In this document: in pieces, positions 8,370 to 18,093 of the stretch
How the letters are laid out: each line of letters opens with the position of its first letter
How positions within the stretch are numbered: position 1 is the stretch's first letter
Assembly (NCBI RefSeq): GCF_027563345.1
Contig: NZ_JAMKBK010000004.1
Reading direction: 5' to 3' (one strand)
Length of the DNA stretch: 64,000 nt
Source: Psychrobacillus psychrodurans
GTDB taxonomy: Bacteria; Bacillota; Bacilli; Bacillales_A; Planococcaceae
Translations under genes and position numbers: made by a program
Notes under the pieces: generated by a model
What the model saw: the letters and a program-made list of their open reading frames with translations, nothing else
The model's database searches: none
What the model was told of the DNA's origin: nothing

Positions 8370-9601
8370 TGCTCAATACTAAAGAGATTCGAAGCTATTT
8401 TCCGATTTTAGATCAAGAGATCAATGGTCATCCATTAGTCTATTTAGATAATGGTGCTACTTCTCAAAAACCTATTCAAGTGATAGAGGCTATTAAAAAG
8501 TATTATGAATTTGAAAACTCGAACGTGCATCGTGGAGTTCATACGCTTGGTAACAGAGCAACGGACAGTTACGAAGGAGCACGTGAAAAGGTACGTAAAT
8601 TCATAAATGCGAAGTCTACTAAAGAAGTTATTTTTACACGTGGTACAACAACCGCTATTAATACGGTGGCGCAGAGCTATGGCCTTGCTAACCTAAAAGA
8701 GGGCGACGAAATTGTTATTACACATATGGAGCACCATTCCAACATTATCCCTTGGCAACAATTAGCTAAGAAAACTGGTGCTGTATTAAAATATATTGAT
8801 TTAGAAGCAGATGGTACACTTTCTTTAGAAAAGGTTAGAGAAACAATTACTAATCAAACAAAAATAGTGTCTATCGTTTATGTATCGAACGTATTAGGGA
8901 CAATGAATCCAATAAAAGAAATTACGCAGATTGCACATGAGCATGGAGCAGTAATGGTAGTTGATGGAGCGCAAGCTGCACCTCATCTAAAATTAGATGT
9001 TCAAGCTCTTGATTGTGATTTCCTTGCATTCTCTGGACACAAAATGTGTGGACCTACCGGTATAGGGGTACTATACGGGAAAGAAGCATTACTGGATAAA
9101 ATGAAGCCAATCGAATTTGGTGGGGAAATGATTGACTTCGTAGGATTGTATGATTCTACATGGAAAGAGCTTCCTTGGAAATTCGAAGGCGGTACTCCAA
9201 TAATTGCTGGTGCCATTGGTCTTGGAGCTGCAATTGATTTCTTAGAAGAAATTGGCCTAGATGAAATTGAAAAGCATGAACATGAGTTAGCTGCTTACGC
9301 TATGGAAAAAATGTCTACTATTGATGGTTTATCCATCTATGGACCCGTTGATGCTGCTAAGCGCGCTGGAATTGTTACATTCAATTTAGATGATGTGCAT
9401 CCACATGATGTTGCAACAGTATTAGATATGAGTGGAATTGCAGTTCGTGCAGGACATCATTGTGCGCAACCGTTGATGAAATGGCTGCAATGCGTGGCAA
9501 CTGCTCGTGCTAGTTTCTATATATACAATTCAGAAGAGGATATAGATCGTCTAGTTACTGGATTGCTTTCAGCAAAGGAGTATTTTAACGATGTCTTCTA
9601 A
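8369..9601 (+). CDS. sufS: Cysteine desulfurase SufS
   Basis: PLP-dependent enzyme that takes sulfur from cysteine, leaving alanine, and hands it to SufU. The 410-residue protein has the PLP lysine in SGHK at residue 225 and the active-site cysteine at 365 in RAGHHCAQPLM, the group II (SufS) form. Overlaps sufD by one base and sufU by 11 bp, so the three are likely translationally coupled. Confidence 0.97.
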   Translation: MLNTKEIRSYFPILDQEINGHPLVYLDNGATSQKPIQVIEAIKKYYEFENSNVHRGVHTLGNRATDSYEGAREKVRKFINAKSTKEVIFTRGTTTAINTVAQSYGLANLKEGDEIVITHMEHHSNIIPWQQLAKKTGAVLKYIDLEADGTLSLEKVRETITNQTKIVSIVYVSNVLGTMNPIKEITQIAHEHGAVMVVDGAQAAPHLKLDVQALDCDFLAFSGHKMCGPTGIGVLYGKEALLDKMKPIEFGGEMIDFVGLYDSTWKELPWKFEGGTPIIAGAIGLGAAIDFLEEIGLDEIEKHEHELAAYAMEKMSTIDGLSIYGPVDAAKRAGIVTFNLDDVHPHDVATVLDMSGIAVRAGHHCAQPLMKWLQCVATARASFYIYNSEEDIDRLVTGLLSAKEYFNDVF

Positions 9602-10025
9602 TTTAGATCAACTTTATCGCCGTGTCATTATGGATCACTATAAAAATCCTCGTAACAAAGGAAGTATTGAGGATGGAGCTTTGACAATTGATATGAATAA
9701 CCCTACTTGTGGAGACCGCATTCATTTAACACTTCAAGTGGAAGATGGCAAAATTCAGAATGCGAAATTTGATGGAGAAGGATGTTCCATCTCGATGGCA
9801 TCTGCATCTATGATGACACAAGCAGTTAAAGGAAAGACTGTAGAGGAAGCTTTACAGCTTTCTACAACTTTTTCAGAAATGATGCTTGGGAAAGATTACG
9901 ATGATTCTATTGAACTTGAAGATATAGAAGCATTAAGTGGTGTTTCTCAGTTTCCAGCGCGTATCAAGTGTGCAACACTAGCGTGGAAAGCAATGGAAAA
10001 AGGCGTCTCAGAAGAAACAGAATAA
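9591..10025 (+). CDS. sufU: Zinc-dependent sulfurtransferase SufU
   Basis: Receives sulfur from SufS in Firmicutes. The 144-residue protein has the ligands expected for SufU: Cys40 and Asp42 in NPTCGDR, Cys65 in GEGCSIS, and Cys127 in RIKCATLAW. The insertion between the second and third ligands relative to IscU fits SufU. It starts inside the end of sufS and is followed by sufB after 21 bp. Confidence 0.96.
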   Translation: MSSNLDQLYRRVIMDHYKNPRNKGSIEDGALTIDMNNPTCGDRIHLTLQVEDGKIQNAKFDGEGCSISMASASMMTQAVKGKTVEEALQLSTTFSEMMLGKDYDDSIELEDIEALSGVSQFPARIKCATLAWKAMEKGVSEETE

Positions 10026-10046
10026 CAGACGAACGGAGGAAATACG

Positions 10047-11444
10047 ATGGCTAAAAAAATGCCTGAAATTGGTGATTATAAATATGGTTTCCACGATAAA
10101 GACGTATCCATTTTCCGTTCTAAACGTGGATTAACGAAAGAAATCGTGGAAGAAATATCACGTATGAAATCAGAACCACAATGGATGCTAGATTATCGCT
10201 TAAAAGCTTTAGAAATTTTTTACTCAAAACCTATGCCTCAATGGGGTGGAGATTTAGGGTCATTAAACTTTGATGAAATTACTTATTATGTTAAGCCTTC
10301 AGAACAAACAGAAACTTCATGGGATGAAGTGCCAGATGAAATCAAAGCTACATTTGATAAATTAGGTATTCCAGAAGCGGAACAAAAATATCTTGCAGGT
10401 GTTTCTGCACAGTATGAATCAGAAGTTGTATACCACAATATGAAGCAAGAGCTTCAAGATTTAGGGATTGTATTTAAAGATACTGATTCTGCACTTCGTG
10501 AAAATGAAGATATTTTCAAAAAGCATTGGGGTACAGTAATTCCTTCATCAGACAACAAGTTTTCTGCACTTAACTCAGCAGTATGGTCGGGTGGATCATT
10601 TATCTATGTACCACCAGGTGTTAAAGTGGAAACACCACTACAAGCATACTTCCGAATTAACTCTGAAAATATGGGTCAATTCGAACGTACGTTAATTATT
10701 GTAGACGAAGGCGCTTCTGTACATTATGTTGAAGGATGTACTGCTCCTGTTTACACAACAAACTCACTTCATAGTGCGGTTGTTGAAATTATCATTAAAA
10801 AAGATGCTTATTGCCGTTATACAACAATCCAAAACTGGGCAAACAACGTTTATAACTTAGTTACTAAACGTGCAGTTTGTGATGCAAATGCAACGATGGA
10901 ATGGATTGATGGAAATATCGGATCAAAATTAACGATGAAATATCCAGCAGTTATCCTAAAAGGTGAAGGCGCTCGTGGTATGACTCTTTCTATCGCTATT
11001 GCTGGTAAAGGTCAACATCAAGATGCTGGTGCGAAAATGATGCACTTAGCTCCGAATACTTCATCCACTATTGTTTCTAAATCTATTTCGAAACAAGGCG
11101 GTAAGGTAACATACCGTGGTATCGTTCATTTTGGACGTAAAGCTACTGGTGCTCGAGCAAACATCGAATGTGATACATTGATCATGGATAATCAGTCTAC
11201 TTCTGATACAATTCCTTACAACGAAATCTTGAACGATAATATTTCTTTAGAGCATGAAGCGAAAGTTTCTAAAGTATCTGAAGAACAATTATTCTACTTG
11301 ATGAGTCGTGGTCTTAGCGAAGAAGAAGCAACAGAAATGATCGTAATGGGCTTCATCGAACCATTTACAAAAGAACTTCCAATGGAGTATGCTGTAGAAA
11401 TGAACCGTCTTATCAAGTTCGAGATGGAAGGCTCTATCGGTTAA
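10047..11444 (+). CDS. sufB: Fe-S cluster assembly scaffold SufB
   Basis: Main scaffold subunit on which the cluster is built, 465 residues, full length for the family. Recognisable parts are the N-terminal region with FRSKRGLTKEIVEEISRMK, the beta-helix core, and the conserved VHYVEGCTAP segment. AACGGAGGAAATACG gives a strong ribosome binding site. Last gene of the operon, closed by a strong terminator. The order C-D-S-U-B is the standard Bacillales order. Confidence 0.97.
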   Translation: MAKKMPEIGDYKYGFHDKDVSIFRSKRGLTKEIVEEISRMKSEPQWMLDYRLKALEIFYSKPMPQWGGDLGSLNFDEITYYVKPSEQTETSWDEVPDEIKATFDKLGIPEAEQKYLAGVSAQYESEVVYHNMKQELQDLGIVFKDTDSALRENEDIFKKHWGTVIPSSDNKFSALNSAVWSGGSFIYVPPGVKVETPLQAYFRINSENMGQFERTLIIVDEGASVHYVEGCTAPVYTTNSLHSAVVEIIIKKDAYCRYTTIQNWANNVYNLVTKRAVCDANATMEWIDGNIGSKLTMKYPAVILKGEGARGMTLSIAIAGKGQHQDAGAKMMHLAPNTSSTIVSKSISKQGGKVTYRGIVHFGRKATGARANIECDTLIMDNQSTSDTIPYNEILNDNISLEHEAKVSKVSEEQLFYLMSRGLSEEEATEMIVMGFIEPFTKELPMEYAVEMNRLIKFEMEGSIG

Positions 11445-11457
11445 TCCATTTATATAA

Positions 11458-11497
11458 ATACAGCAAGGTGTACAATTCACCTTGCTGTATTTTTTTA
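11458..11497 (+). terminator. suf operon terminator
   Basis: A 13-bp perfect stem (11458-11470 with 11478-11490) is followed by a T-rich tract. Confidence 0.93.
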
Positions 11498-11636
11498 TTT
11501 GTTTGTTTTAACTGAGATAGGATAGGACTAGGTAAAAAATGTCCATACTTAGTAAAATTAGTTTGAAATAGTTTTATAAGTGGTACTTTAAAAATAAGAC
11601 AACTTGTATAGTTCTATACAGAAAGGAAAATTGAAA

Positions 11637-12401
11637 ATGATTATATTCGAACGAGAAAAGAGCTATATTATGGTTGCTCAAAATGATCATGCAAAAGTTT
11701 CAAAGGATATTGCTCAAAATTGTAAAGAGGATTACTTTTTTTCTCCAAATCGAAAAAAAGAAGTGTTACTTGCAGTTGGAGAACATGACAGAGGTTGGAT
11801 TGAGCCAGATACTTCTCCGATTTGGAATGATAAAAAGGAAATGCCTTACTCTTTTATTGATTATCCTACCGATCTCAAAATTTCTTTTTATAAAAAAGGC
11901 CTGGATGAGGTGGAGGAAATGAGTAATTACGCTGGTCTGTTATGCAGTTTACATTATTCCTCCTTCATTCAGGATGCTGATGAATCAGTAGTGAAAGAAT
12001 TTTGGGAAGAAGAAAAGCAAAGACAGAATCGACTTTCAGATGAATTGGGTATAATAGAAGACGAAGATATGAAGGAAACGATGATGTATCATTTAGATTT
12101 ATTGAAGTTTTCGGATTTCATTTCCCTTTATATTTGTTTGCATGAACCTGGAGACAACAAGAACAAACATCCCTTTTTCCAAAACGGCTTTCCACAGCTA
12201 TTTCTTTTTGCCACAGATAAACCCATCATTGCTCATTGGGAAAGTAAAGAAGCTGTGTCGCTTTCGTTTTCCCCTCTAAATGGTGAAACAGAAGTGGAGC
12301 TGCCTTATAAGGAAGTAATGAAAGAGCAAATAGAAAAAGATGGTATCCTACAGGCATATAAAGATACCCTTTTTTCTACAAGAAAAGTGATGTTTAAATG
12401 A
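11637..12401 (+). CDS. DUF3891 family protein
   Basis: A 254-residue soluble protein matching my recollection of DUF3891 (MIIFERE start, then HDRGW and a LHYSSF segment). Function unknown. ATG 11637 is preferred over the longer frame because AAAGGA (11622-11627) lies 9 nt before it. HDRGW and the conserved histidines hint at a metal-bound, HD-like helical fold, but this is inference. It is convergent with the monooxygenase gene and shares a bidirectional terminator with it. Confidence 0.75.
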   Translation: MIIFEREKSYIMVAQNDHAKVSKDIAQNCKEDYFFSPNRKKEVLLAVGEHDRGWIEPDTSPIWNDKKEMPYSFIDYPTDLKISFYKKGLDEVEEMSNYAGLLCSLHYSSFIQDADESVVKEFWEEEKQRQNRLSDELGIIEDEDMKETMMYHLDLLKFSDFISLYICLHEPGDNKNKHPFFQNGFPQLFLFATDKPIIAHWESKEAVSLSFSPLNGETEVELPYKEVMKEQIEKDGILQAYKDTLFSTRKVMFK

Positions 12402-12417
12402 GATGAATAACACAAAA

Positions 12418-12449
12418 AAACCAGTCATTTGACTGGTTTAACAAAAAAA
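12418..12449. terminator. Bidirectional terminator between convergent genes
   Basis: A perfect 10-bp stem (12418-12427 with 12430-12439) is flanked by an A-run on the left and an A/T-rich tract on the right, so it can serve both the DUF3891 gene and the monooxygenase gene. Confidence 0.75.
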
Positions 12450-12450
12450 A

Positions 12451-13527
12451 TTAAATCATGACAACAAATTGAGAAGCAAAAGATTGTTCTTTTTCAATTT
12501 GGATTGCTTGAATTTTAGCCACTTCTTTTTTTCTAGTCGTTGCACAATCAGCTAAATTGAGCTGATCAATTGTATTTTTATCAATTAAATTTGCTAGAAA
12601 ATCGGCATCCTTTAATGCACTATTTAATCCAAAAGCTCCTGTTGGTGTCATTGTATGAACTGCATCACCGATTAATGCGAGGCCTTTTTTACCCCAATTT
12701 TCACTAGTGCTACTATACACATCTAATACAACGAAATCCTTCCAGGATTGGATATTTTCACGAACGGTTTGTTCAAGTTCTGGAAACGCAAGTATCAGTT
12801 GTTCGATAAATGGCGTAAAGGGCTGTTTTCTTAGAGAAACAAAGGAGCCTTCTTCAATATTCCAACCGATCTGAATGTATCCATTTACTTGTGTAAATAA
12901 TGATATTTGTTTATCTTCAATCAGCGCCATTTTAATAGTCGGTTCCCAATTTTTTGGTGCAGGAATTCTTGCCCAAAGCAAATCGAAGCCATGTTTACGG
13001 ATAGTTACAGCTAGATCTGCTTGTTTTCGAACGGTCGAATTACGACCATCTGCACCAATAACAAGTTCACTTTCAATGATTATTATTTCTTCATTGCGTG
13101 AAGCTTTGACGCCGGTGTATGTTCCTTCTTCATCTTGTAGTAGTTTATCTACTTTCGTGCTCAGCATTAAATGGAAGGTTGGGTATTGCTCCGCTGCTGT
13201 TATTAGTACTTGTAACAAATGTGCTTGTGGTACATGAATGCCGAGATGTCCTATAGCTGAATCTGCTAAAATTGTTTTATATAACTCACCATTCTGCCAA
13301 TACTCAAGTTTCTCCATTCTCAAAAGCCCTAGCTTCTCGACTTCGTCAAATAAATTATATTTTTTTAAAATCTCTTCGCCTTCTTCATTTAAATGCTCTC
13401 CACGAAACGTCTTACCAATTTGATTTGTTCGCTCTATTAATACAACGGAAACATTCTTTCTAGCCAACAAATAAGCAAGAAGTGCTCCCCCTGGACCTGC
13501 ACCTACGATACATACATCAACTTTCAC
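12451..13527 (-). CDS. FAD-dependent monooxygenase (PHBH/UbiH-type)
   Basis: A 358-residue class A flavin monooxygenase. It has the dinucleotide-binding motif VGAGPGGALLA near residue 8, the DG motif VIGADGRNSTVR, and the FAD ribose motif GLALIGDAVHTMTP. These place it with p-hydroxybenzoate hydroxylase-like enzymes that use NAD(P)H and O2. GTG start with AGAGAGGAA upstream. It stands alone and diverges from yunF, so neither substrate nor pathway is indicated by context. Confidence 0.85.
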   Translation of the reverse strand: MKVDVCIVGAGPGGALLAYLLARKNVSVVLIERTNQIGKTFRGEHLNEEGEEILKKYNLFDEVEKLGLLRMEKLEYWQNGELYKTILADSAIGHLGIHVPQAHLLQVLITAAEQYPTFHLMLSTKVDKLLQDEEGTYTGVKASRNEEIIIIESELVIGADGRNSTVRKQADLAVTIRKHGFDLLWARIPAPKNWEPTIKMALIEDKQISLFTQVNGYIQIGWNIEEGSFVSLRKQPFTPFIEQLILAFPELEQTVRENIQSWKDFVVLDVYSSTSENWGKKGLALIGDAVHTMTPTGAFGLNSALKDADFLANLIDKNTIDQLNLADCATTRKKEVAKIQAIQIEKEQSFASQFVVMI

Positions 13528-13748
13528 GATATTAATTCCTCTCTTTGTTTCTAATTAAATAAGCAAAATGGGTCATTCATATTATCATATGTATATTTTA
13601 GCGAAACAAAAGCTTATAATCCATCTTTTCAAGGCTAAATACAATGTTCGTCAGCGAATATCCGACTAAAATAAGAAAATAAGGGTATTTATATATCTGA
13701 AGTAAACTGAATGGTATGATATTATTGAATAAATAGCGAGGTGATGAA

Positions 13749-14600
13749 ATGATTCAAATCGGCCTAACTGGTTGGGGAGATCATCCGGACTTGTACGTGT
13801 CATCTGGTAAGGAAAGATTACAAGATTATAGTTCACACTTTCCCATTGTGGAATTGGATGCGGCATTTTACGCAATTCAACCAATAAAAAATAGCTTAAA
13901 GTGGATTAAAGAAACACCTGATAATTTTCAATTTGTGGTGAAGTGTTATCAGGGAATAACTGGTCATTTGCGTGGAGATTTTCCTTTTAGTTCGCTCGAG
14001 GAAATGTTTGAATTGTATCGACAGTCGATTTTGCCATTTAAAGAAGCAGGGAAATTATCGATGATACTTGCTCAATTTCCACCTTGGTTCCAATGCAATA
14101 AGGAAAGCGTACAATATATACGGAAAGTTAGAGAAGAGTTAAAGGATTTCGATGTGGTTGTTGAGTTTCGACATCAATCCTGGTATACTCCTGAATACAA
14201 AGCTTCCACACTCCAGTTTTTGAGGGAGAATCATCTTCATCATAGTGTTTGCGATGAACCACAGGCTGGTGAGGGGAGTATACCTTTAGTTCCTATTGCA
14301 ACAACAAACAAGGTACTCGTAAGACTGCATGGCAGAAATACATATGGATGGGTGAATCCAGGCAATAACGTTAAGTGGAGAGAAGTAAGGTACTTATATG
14401 ATTATAATAATGAAGAACTTTCTTCTATTAAAAATGTTTGTGAGGATTTAGAGAAACAAGCAACTGAGGTTATTGTCTTATTTAATAATAACTCTGGTGG
14501 CCATGCGGCAAGCAATGCAAAAACATTCCAGCACATGCTAGGAATAGATTTTGAAGGGCTTGCTCCAAAACAATTAGATTTATTTGAAGGAGATTTTTAA
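13749..14600 (+). CDS. yunF: DUF72 family protein YunF
   Basis: A 283-residue protein of the DUF72 family (TIM-barrel fold in known structures), function unknown. Hallmarks are the N-terminal IGLTGWGDHPDLY, ELDAAFYAIQP, VEFRHQSW and the late VRLHGR segment. Strong GAGGTGATG ribosome binding site. It abuts the yunE gene with no gap, as yunE and yunF are neighbours in B. subtilis. Confidence 0.88.
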   Translation: MIQIGLTGWGDHPDLYVSSGKERLQDYSSHFPIVELDAAFYAIQPIKNSLKWIKETPDNFQFVVKCYQGITGHLRGDFPFSSLEEMFELYRQSILPFKEAGKLSMILAQFPPWFQCNKESVQYIRKVREELKDFDVVVEFRHQSWYTPEYKASTLQFLRENHLHHSVCDEPQAGEGSIPLVPIATTNKVLVRLHGRNTYGWVNPGNNVKWREVRYLYDYNNEELSSIKNVCEDLEKQATEVIVLFNNNSGGHAASNAKTFQHMLGIDFEGLAPKQLDLFEGDF

Positions 14601-15419
14601 ATGGAATGGCTTATACTTGCAGTTAGTGGTCTTTTCTCAGGAATTGTCGGTGCTTTGGTTGGTCTTGGTGGAGGGGTTATTCTAGTACCTGCTACACTGT
14701 TTTTTGGAGCGACTCTTGGCTTGATACCAAATATTACACCTCAGAGTGTTGTGGGCTTATCTGTTATTATGATGATATTCACAGGATTGTCCTCTACACT
14801 ATCTTATATGAAGAACAAAACGGTCGACTTTAGAAGTGGGTTTATTTTCTTTATTGGTAGTATTCCTGGGACAATATTAGGGGCGTTTGTGAATAAGGGC
14901 TTGGATTTACCTTCTTTTAACTTATATTTTGGTATTTTACTTGTTATCTTATCCACTTTGTTATTAGTTCGAGATCGTTTAAAGCCAGTTCGATGGTTTG
15001 TGGAAAATGGGAAAAAGAAAACCTTTAATGATGGAAATAATTCATATGTTTACGGATATCCAATTTGGTTTGCATTATTATTAACTTTTGGCGTTGGATT
15101 TGCATCAGGTCTATTTGGTATAGGCGGAGGTTCTATTATCGTACCAGCAATGATTTTATTATTCCTATTCCCCCCACATGTAGCAGTTGGTACATCTATG
15201 TTTATGGTATTCTTATCAGCAATGGTAAACTCTGTTACGCATATATCATTAGGCAATGTACCTTGGTTGTATACTATTCCAGTAATTCCTGCTGCATATA
15301 TTGGAGCAAAAATAGGAGCAAAGCTAAACAAAAAGCTGAATTCTGATACACTTGTTTTGGCTTTACGTATTGTACTTCTATTATTAGGTATACGTTCTAT
15401 TTTAGATGGACTACTTTAA
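14601..15419 (+). CDS. yunE: TauE/SafE family membrane permease YunE
   Basis: A 272-residue integral membrane protein with about eight hydrophobic segments and the repeated glycine-rich motif of the TauE/SafE family (GALVGLGGGVILVP at the start, GLFGIGGGSIIVPA in the second half). Family members export sulfite or organosulfonates; the substrate here is unknown. The ATG follows the yunF stop directly, so the two genes are co-transcribed and probably coupled. Confidence 0.9.
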   Translation: MEWLILAVSGLFSGIVGALVGLGGGVILVPATLFFGATLGLIPNITPQSVVGLSVIMMIFTGLSSTLSYMKNKTVDFRSGFIFFIGSIPGTILGAFVNKGLDLPSFNLYFGILLVILSTLLLVRDRLKPVRWFVENGKKKTFNDGNNSYVYGYPIWFALLLTFGVGFASGLFGIGGGSIIVPAMILLFLFPPHVAVGTSMFMVFLSAMVNSVTHISLGNVPWLYTIPVIPAAYIGAKIGAKLNKKLNSDTLVLALRIVLLLLGIRSILDGLL

Positions 15420-15595
15420 CTTTATTCATCTCTATAAGTAGTGAGATGTATGCAAAGTATATACAAGTGACAGTGATGGTTCACAAACTAATGGTCTTTG
15501 GCGGATGTAACTATTTTTAAAGAAATTATCGAGCGAGCTCAATAAAAATCTGGACGCAAATATGCCAATTCTTATTTGATTAAGGTGGGTGAAGA

Positions 15596-16969
15596 ATGAG
15601 AGAGACGATTTATATATACCATACAAATGACTTACATAGTCATCTAGAAAATTGGCCAATTATTCATCAATTTCTCAATGATAGACGGAAAAACCATAGT
15701 TCAGAAGCTTCCTATTTAACGTTAGATATTGGGGATCATTTGGATCGGTCTAATATATTTACAGAAGGTACTCTTGGTAAGGGAAATGTACAACTGTTAA
15801 ATGACGCTCAATATGATTATGTAACGATTGGGAACAACGAGGGAATCACCTTAAGTCATAATGACTTGGAAGCGTTATACATAGATGCTAATTTTGAAGT
15901 GATCGTATCCAATTTTACTGATTTGGAAGGGAATATTCCTACATGGGTATTACCATATAAAATACATGTGACACCAACAGGCATTAAAATAGGAATTGTT
16001 GCGGCAACTGCAGATTATGGCATTTATTATGAAAAGTTAGGTTGGCATGTTCAAGATCCGATTCCACGTCTGAAAGAGGTATGTACTATACTTCGTCCAC
16101 AAGTGGATGTACTTATTTGTATGTCTCACTTAGGCATGTCACAGGATGAAATAATTTCTTTGGAAATTCCACAAGTAGACTTAGTTTTGGGGTCACATAC
16201 ACATCACGCCTTTGAAGAAGGTAAGGTAATAGGGAATTCGTTGCAAGCAGCGACAGGTAAATTTGGTATGAATGTTGGACTTGTAACGTTGGAGTTTGAT
16301 CATGTGAAAAGGGTTATCCAATCTAAGAAAGCGGTATTAATTCGAACAGAAACACTGCCAGTTCCCTCTAACGCAAATGATACGCAGTTAGCTTGGGAAA
16401 ATGAAGGAATAGCTGAAATGTCTAGTATTGCTTTCTACAATCCTTCCAGATTAAAGAAGGAATGGTTTATGGAATCCGATTTATCTCATTTTTTTGGAAA
16501 AGCATTACTTTCCTTTACTAATGCAAACTGTGCAATGTTTCCGGCGGGTATCTTCTTAAAGGATCTTCATCAAGGGTCAATTACTGCAAGGGACTTACAC
16601 CAATGTTTGCCTCACCCGATTAATCCGTGTGTTATTACATTAACTGGAGCAGAGCTACTCGAGGTTATTCGTACGGGAAAAAATGAAAAATGGCCAAAGC
16701 TTGAAGTAAAGGGGCTAGGGTTCAGAGGCAACTATCTTGGAGCAATCCTATATGAACAGCTTCAAGAGCTGGAAGATGGAACAGTGTTAGTCAATGAAAT
16801 ACCTCTTGAAATCGAGAAAATCTATACATTGGCAACTTTAGATATGTTTACTTTCGGTTACTTTTTTCCTTCATTAAAGTTTGCTCCAAAACAATACTTT
16901 ATGCCGGAGATGATTCGTGATATCGTGAAATGGTATGGACAGCAAGAAAAAAATGAATATAAGTCATGA
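15596..16969 (+). CDS. yunD: Metallophosphatase / 5'-nucleotidase family protein YunD
   Basis: A 457-residue two-domain protein. The N-terminal calcineurin-like phosphoesterase domain shows HTNDLHSHLE, LDIGDHLDRS, TIGNNEG and LGSHTHH, which provide the dinuclear metal ligands; the C-terminal part is a 5'-nucleotidase-type domain. No signal peptide, so it is probably cytoplasmic. The 5' spacer of 176 bp after yunE holds nothing I recognise. It is followed by yunB, whose ribosome binding site is buried in a hairpin. Confidence 0.9.
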   Translation: MRETIYIYHTNDLHSHLENWPIIHQFLNDRRKNHSSEASYLTLDIGDHLDRSNIFTEGTLGKGNVQLLNDAQYDYVTIGNNEGITLSHNDLEALYIDANFEVIVSNFTDLEGNIPTWVLPYKIHVTPTGIKIGIVAATADYGIYYEKLGWHVQDPIPRLKEVCTILRPQVDVLICMSHLGMSQDEIISLEIPQVDLVLGSHTHHAFEEGKVIGNSLQAATGKFGMNVGLVTLEFDHVKRVIQSKKAVLIRTETLPVPSNANDTQLAWENEGIAEMSSIAFYNPSRLKKEWFMESDLSHFFGKALLSFTNANCAMFPAGIFLKDLHQGSITARDLHQCLPHPINPCVITLTGAELLEVIRTGKNEKWPKLEVKGLGFRGNYLGAILYEQLQELEDGTVLVNEIPLEIEKIYTLATLDMFTFGYFFPSLKFAPKQYFMPEMIRDIVKWYGQQEKNEYKS

Positions 16970-16970
16970 A

Positions 16971-17010
16971 AGTCCTCCTCCTTACATATGTAGTAATTAG
17001 GAGGATTGTT
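16971..17010 (+). terminator. yunD terminator-like hairpin that includes the yunB ribosome binding site
   Basis: AGTCCTCCT (16971-16979) can pair with AGGAGGATT (16999-17007), followed by GTTTTTG. The right arm contains the AGGAGG used by yunB at 17012, so the fold would both end yunD transcripts and hide the yunB initiation site. Confidence 0.65.
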
Positions 17011-17011
17011 T

Positions 17012-17782
17012 TTGTTCTATAGAAAGAAAAAAAAACGATTTGCTTTCTTTACTAATCAGCGTAAAATAGCTATTTTTTTAACTGCTTTCTTGTTATCAGT
17101 TGGAGGTCTCATCTATTATATTAATGAGCAGTTGACTACTACCTATCTACAATATGCAGAAGTTCAAACGAATAAAATAGCATCTATGGTAATCAATAAA
17201 GCGATTAACTCAAGAATTTCCAATACGCTCGATGTAAATGACATAATCGAAGAGGTTCCTTCAGATAGTACCACAATGGTAACTACACGATTTAATACAG
17301 AAATAATTAATCGTGTATTGGCTGATACAAATCAATTAGTTCAGGCCCATTTGGAGCAGGCTGAGCAGGGGGACTTTTCAAGCCTACCTTACTTAGATGA
17401 CATCGAGTACGATAAACAAACGATGGAGGATCAAGGTGGAGTCGTATTTTTCGTGCCAATGGGGCAAGCGACGAATATTCCCCTTATCGGTAATTTAGGC
17501 CCGAAAATTCCAATACGCTTTCACGTCATCGGTAATGTACAATCGAATGTAGTACCTTCGATTACAAAATTTGGTATTAATAATGCGTATGTAGAAGTCA
17601 ATATTCACATTAAAGTAAATGTACAAATAATCGTTCCTCTAGCAAGTAAAATGAGTACAGTTGAACAGAGTATACCTGTTGCAATGGGGATTGTACAAGG
17701 CCAGGTTCCTTATATATACACAGGTGGCGATGGTGATGCAGCTCCATCAATAGAAGTTCCACTACCATTACCAGAAAAATAA
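17012..17782 (+). CDS. yunB: Sporulation protein YunB
   Basis: About 256 residues: a basic N-terminus, one transmembrane segment near residues 20-42, and an extracytoplasmic domain. YunB is expressed under mother-cell control in B. subtilis and needed for efficient sporulation; the mechanism is not known. I chose TTG 17012, 7 nt from AGGAGG; the earlier in-frame TTG at 17006 is one nt from it. Neighbours yunD, yunE and yunF confirm the identity. Confidence 0.88.
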   Translation: MFYRKKKKRFAFFTNQRKIAIFLTAFLLSVGGLIYYINEQLTTTYLQYAEVQTNKIASMVINKAINSRISNTLDVNDIIEEVPSDSTTMVTTRFNTEIINRVLADTNQLVQAHLEQAEQGDFSSLPYLDDIEYDKQTMEDQGGVVFFVPMGQATNIPLIGNLGPKIPIRFHVIGNVQSNVVPSITKFGINNAYVEVNIHIKVNVQIIVPLASKMSTVEQSIPVAMGIVQGQVPYIYTGGDGDAAPSIEVPLPLPEK

Positions 17783-17835
17783 AAAACCTTAAAATTATAG
17801 TATTTACTGCTATACTAGTGGAAATGAATAAGAAT

Positions 17836-18007
17836 AGGTAGAGGCCGCATGACTTAAGAGTAGTTTACAGGAGAATGACAACTGTGATTGTAAACGGAAG
17901 GAAGTTATGCCGAAATTAGATGCTGATCGTCGAGACAAATCTAGTTGGGGTTATTTTGAACAAAAATAACACTGTCATTTATACACTTGTATAAATGGGG
18001 AGCTACA
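17836..18007 (+). ncRNA. Lysine riboswitch (L-box)
   Basis: The conserved L-box blocks occur in order: AGGTAGAGGC at 17836, TTAAGAGTA, GGAAGGAAGTTATGCCGAA, GTTGGGGTTA, CACTGTCATT and GGGGAGCTAC ending near 18006. P1 is formed by GTAG with CTAC. It precedes an NhaC-family transporter and a terminator. Confidence 0.93.
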
Positions 18008-18039
18008 GAGTATAAAATTTATGCTTAAAATTTTAACTA

Positions 18040-18075
18040 AAAGCCAACCTATATATACATTAGGTTGGCTTTTTA
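18040..18075 (+). terminator. Lysine riboswitch terminator
   Basis: A 12-bp stem, 18040-18051 with 18061-18072, followed by T-rich sequence. It should form when lysine is bound and shut off the transporter gene. Confidence 0.9.
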
Positions 18076-18093
18076 TATTTAGGAGGATTTGTT

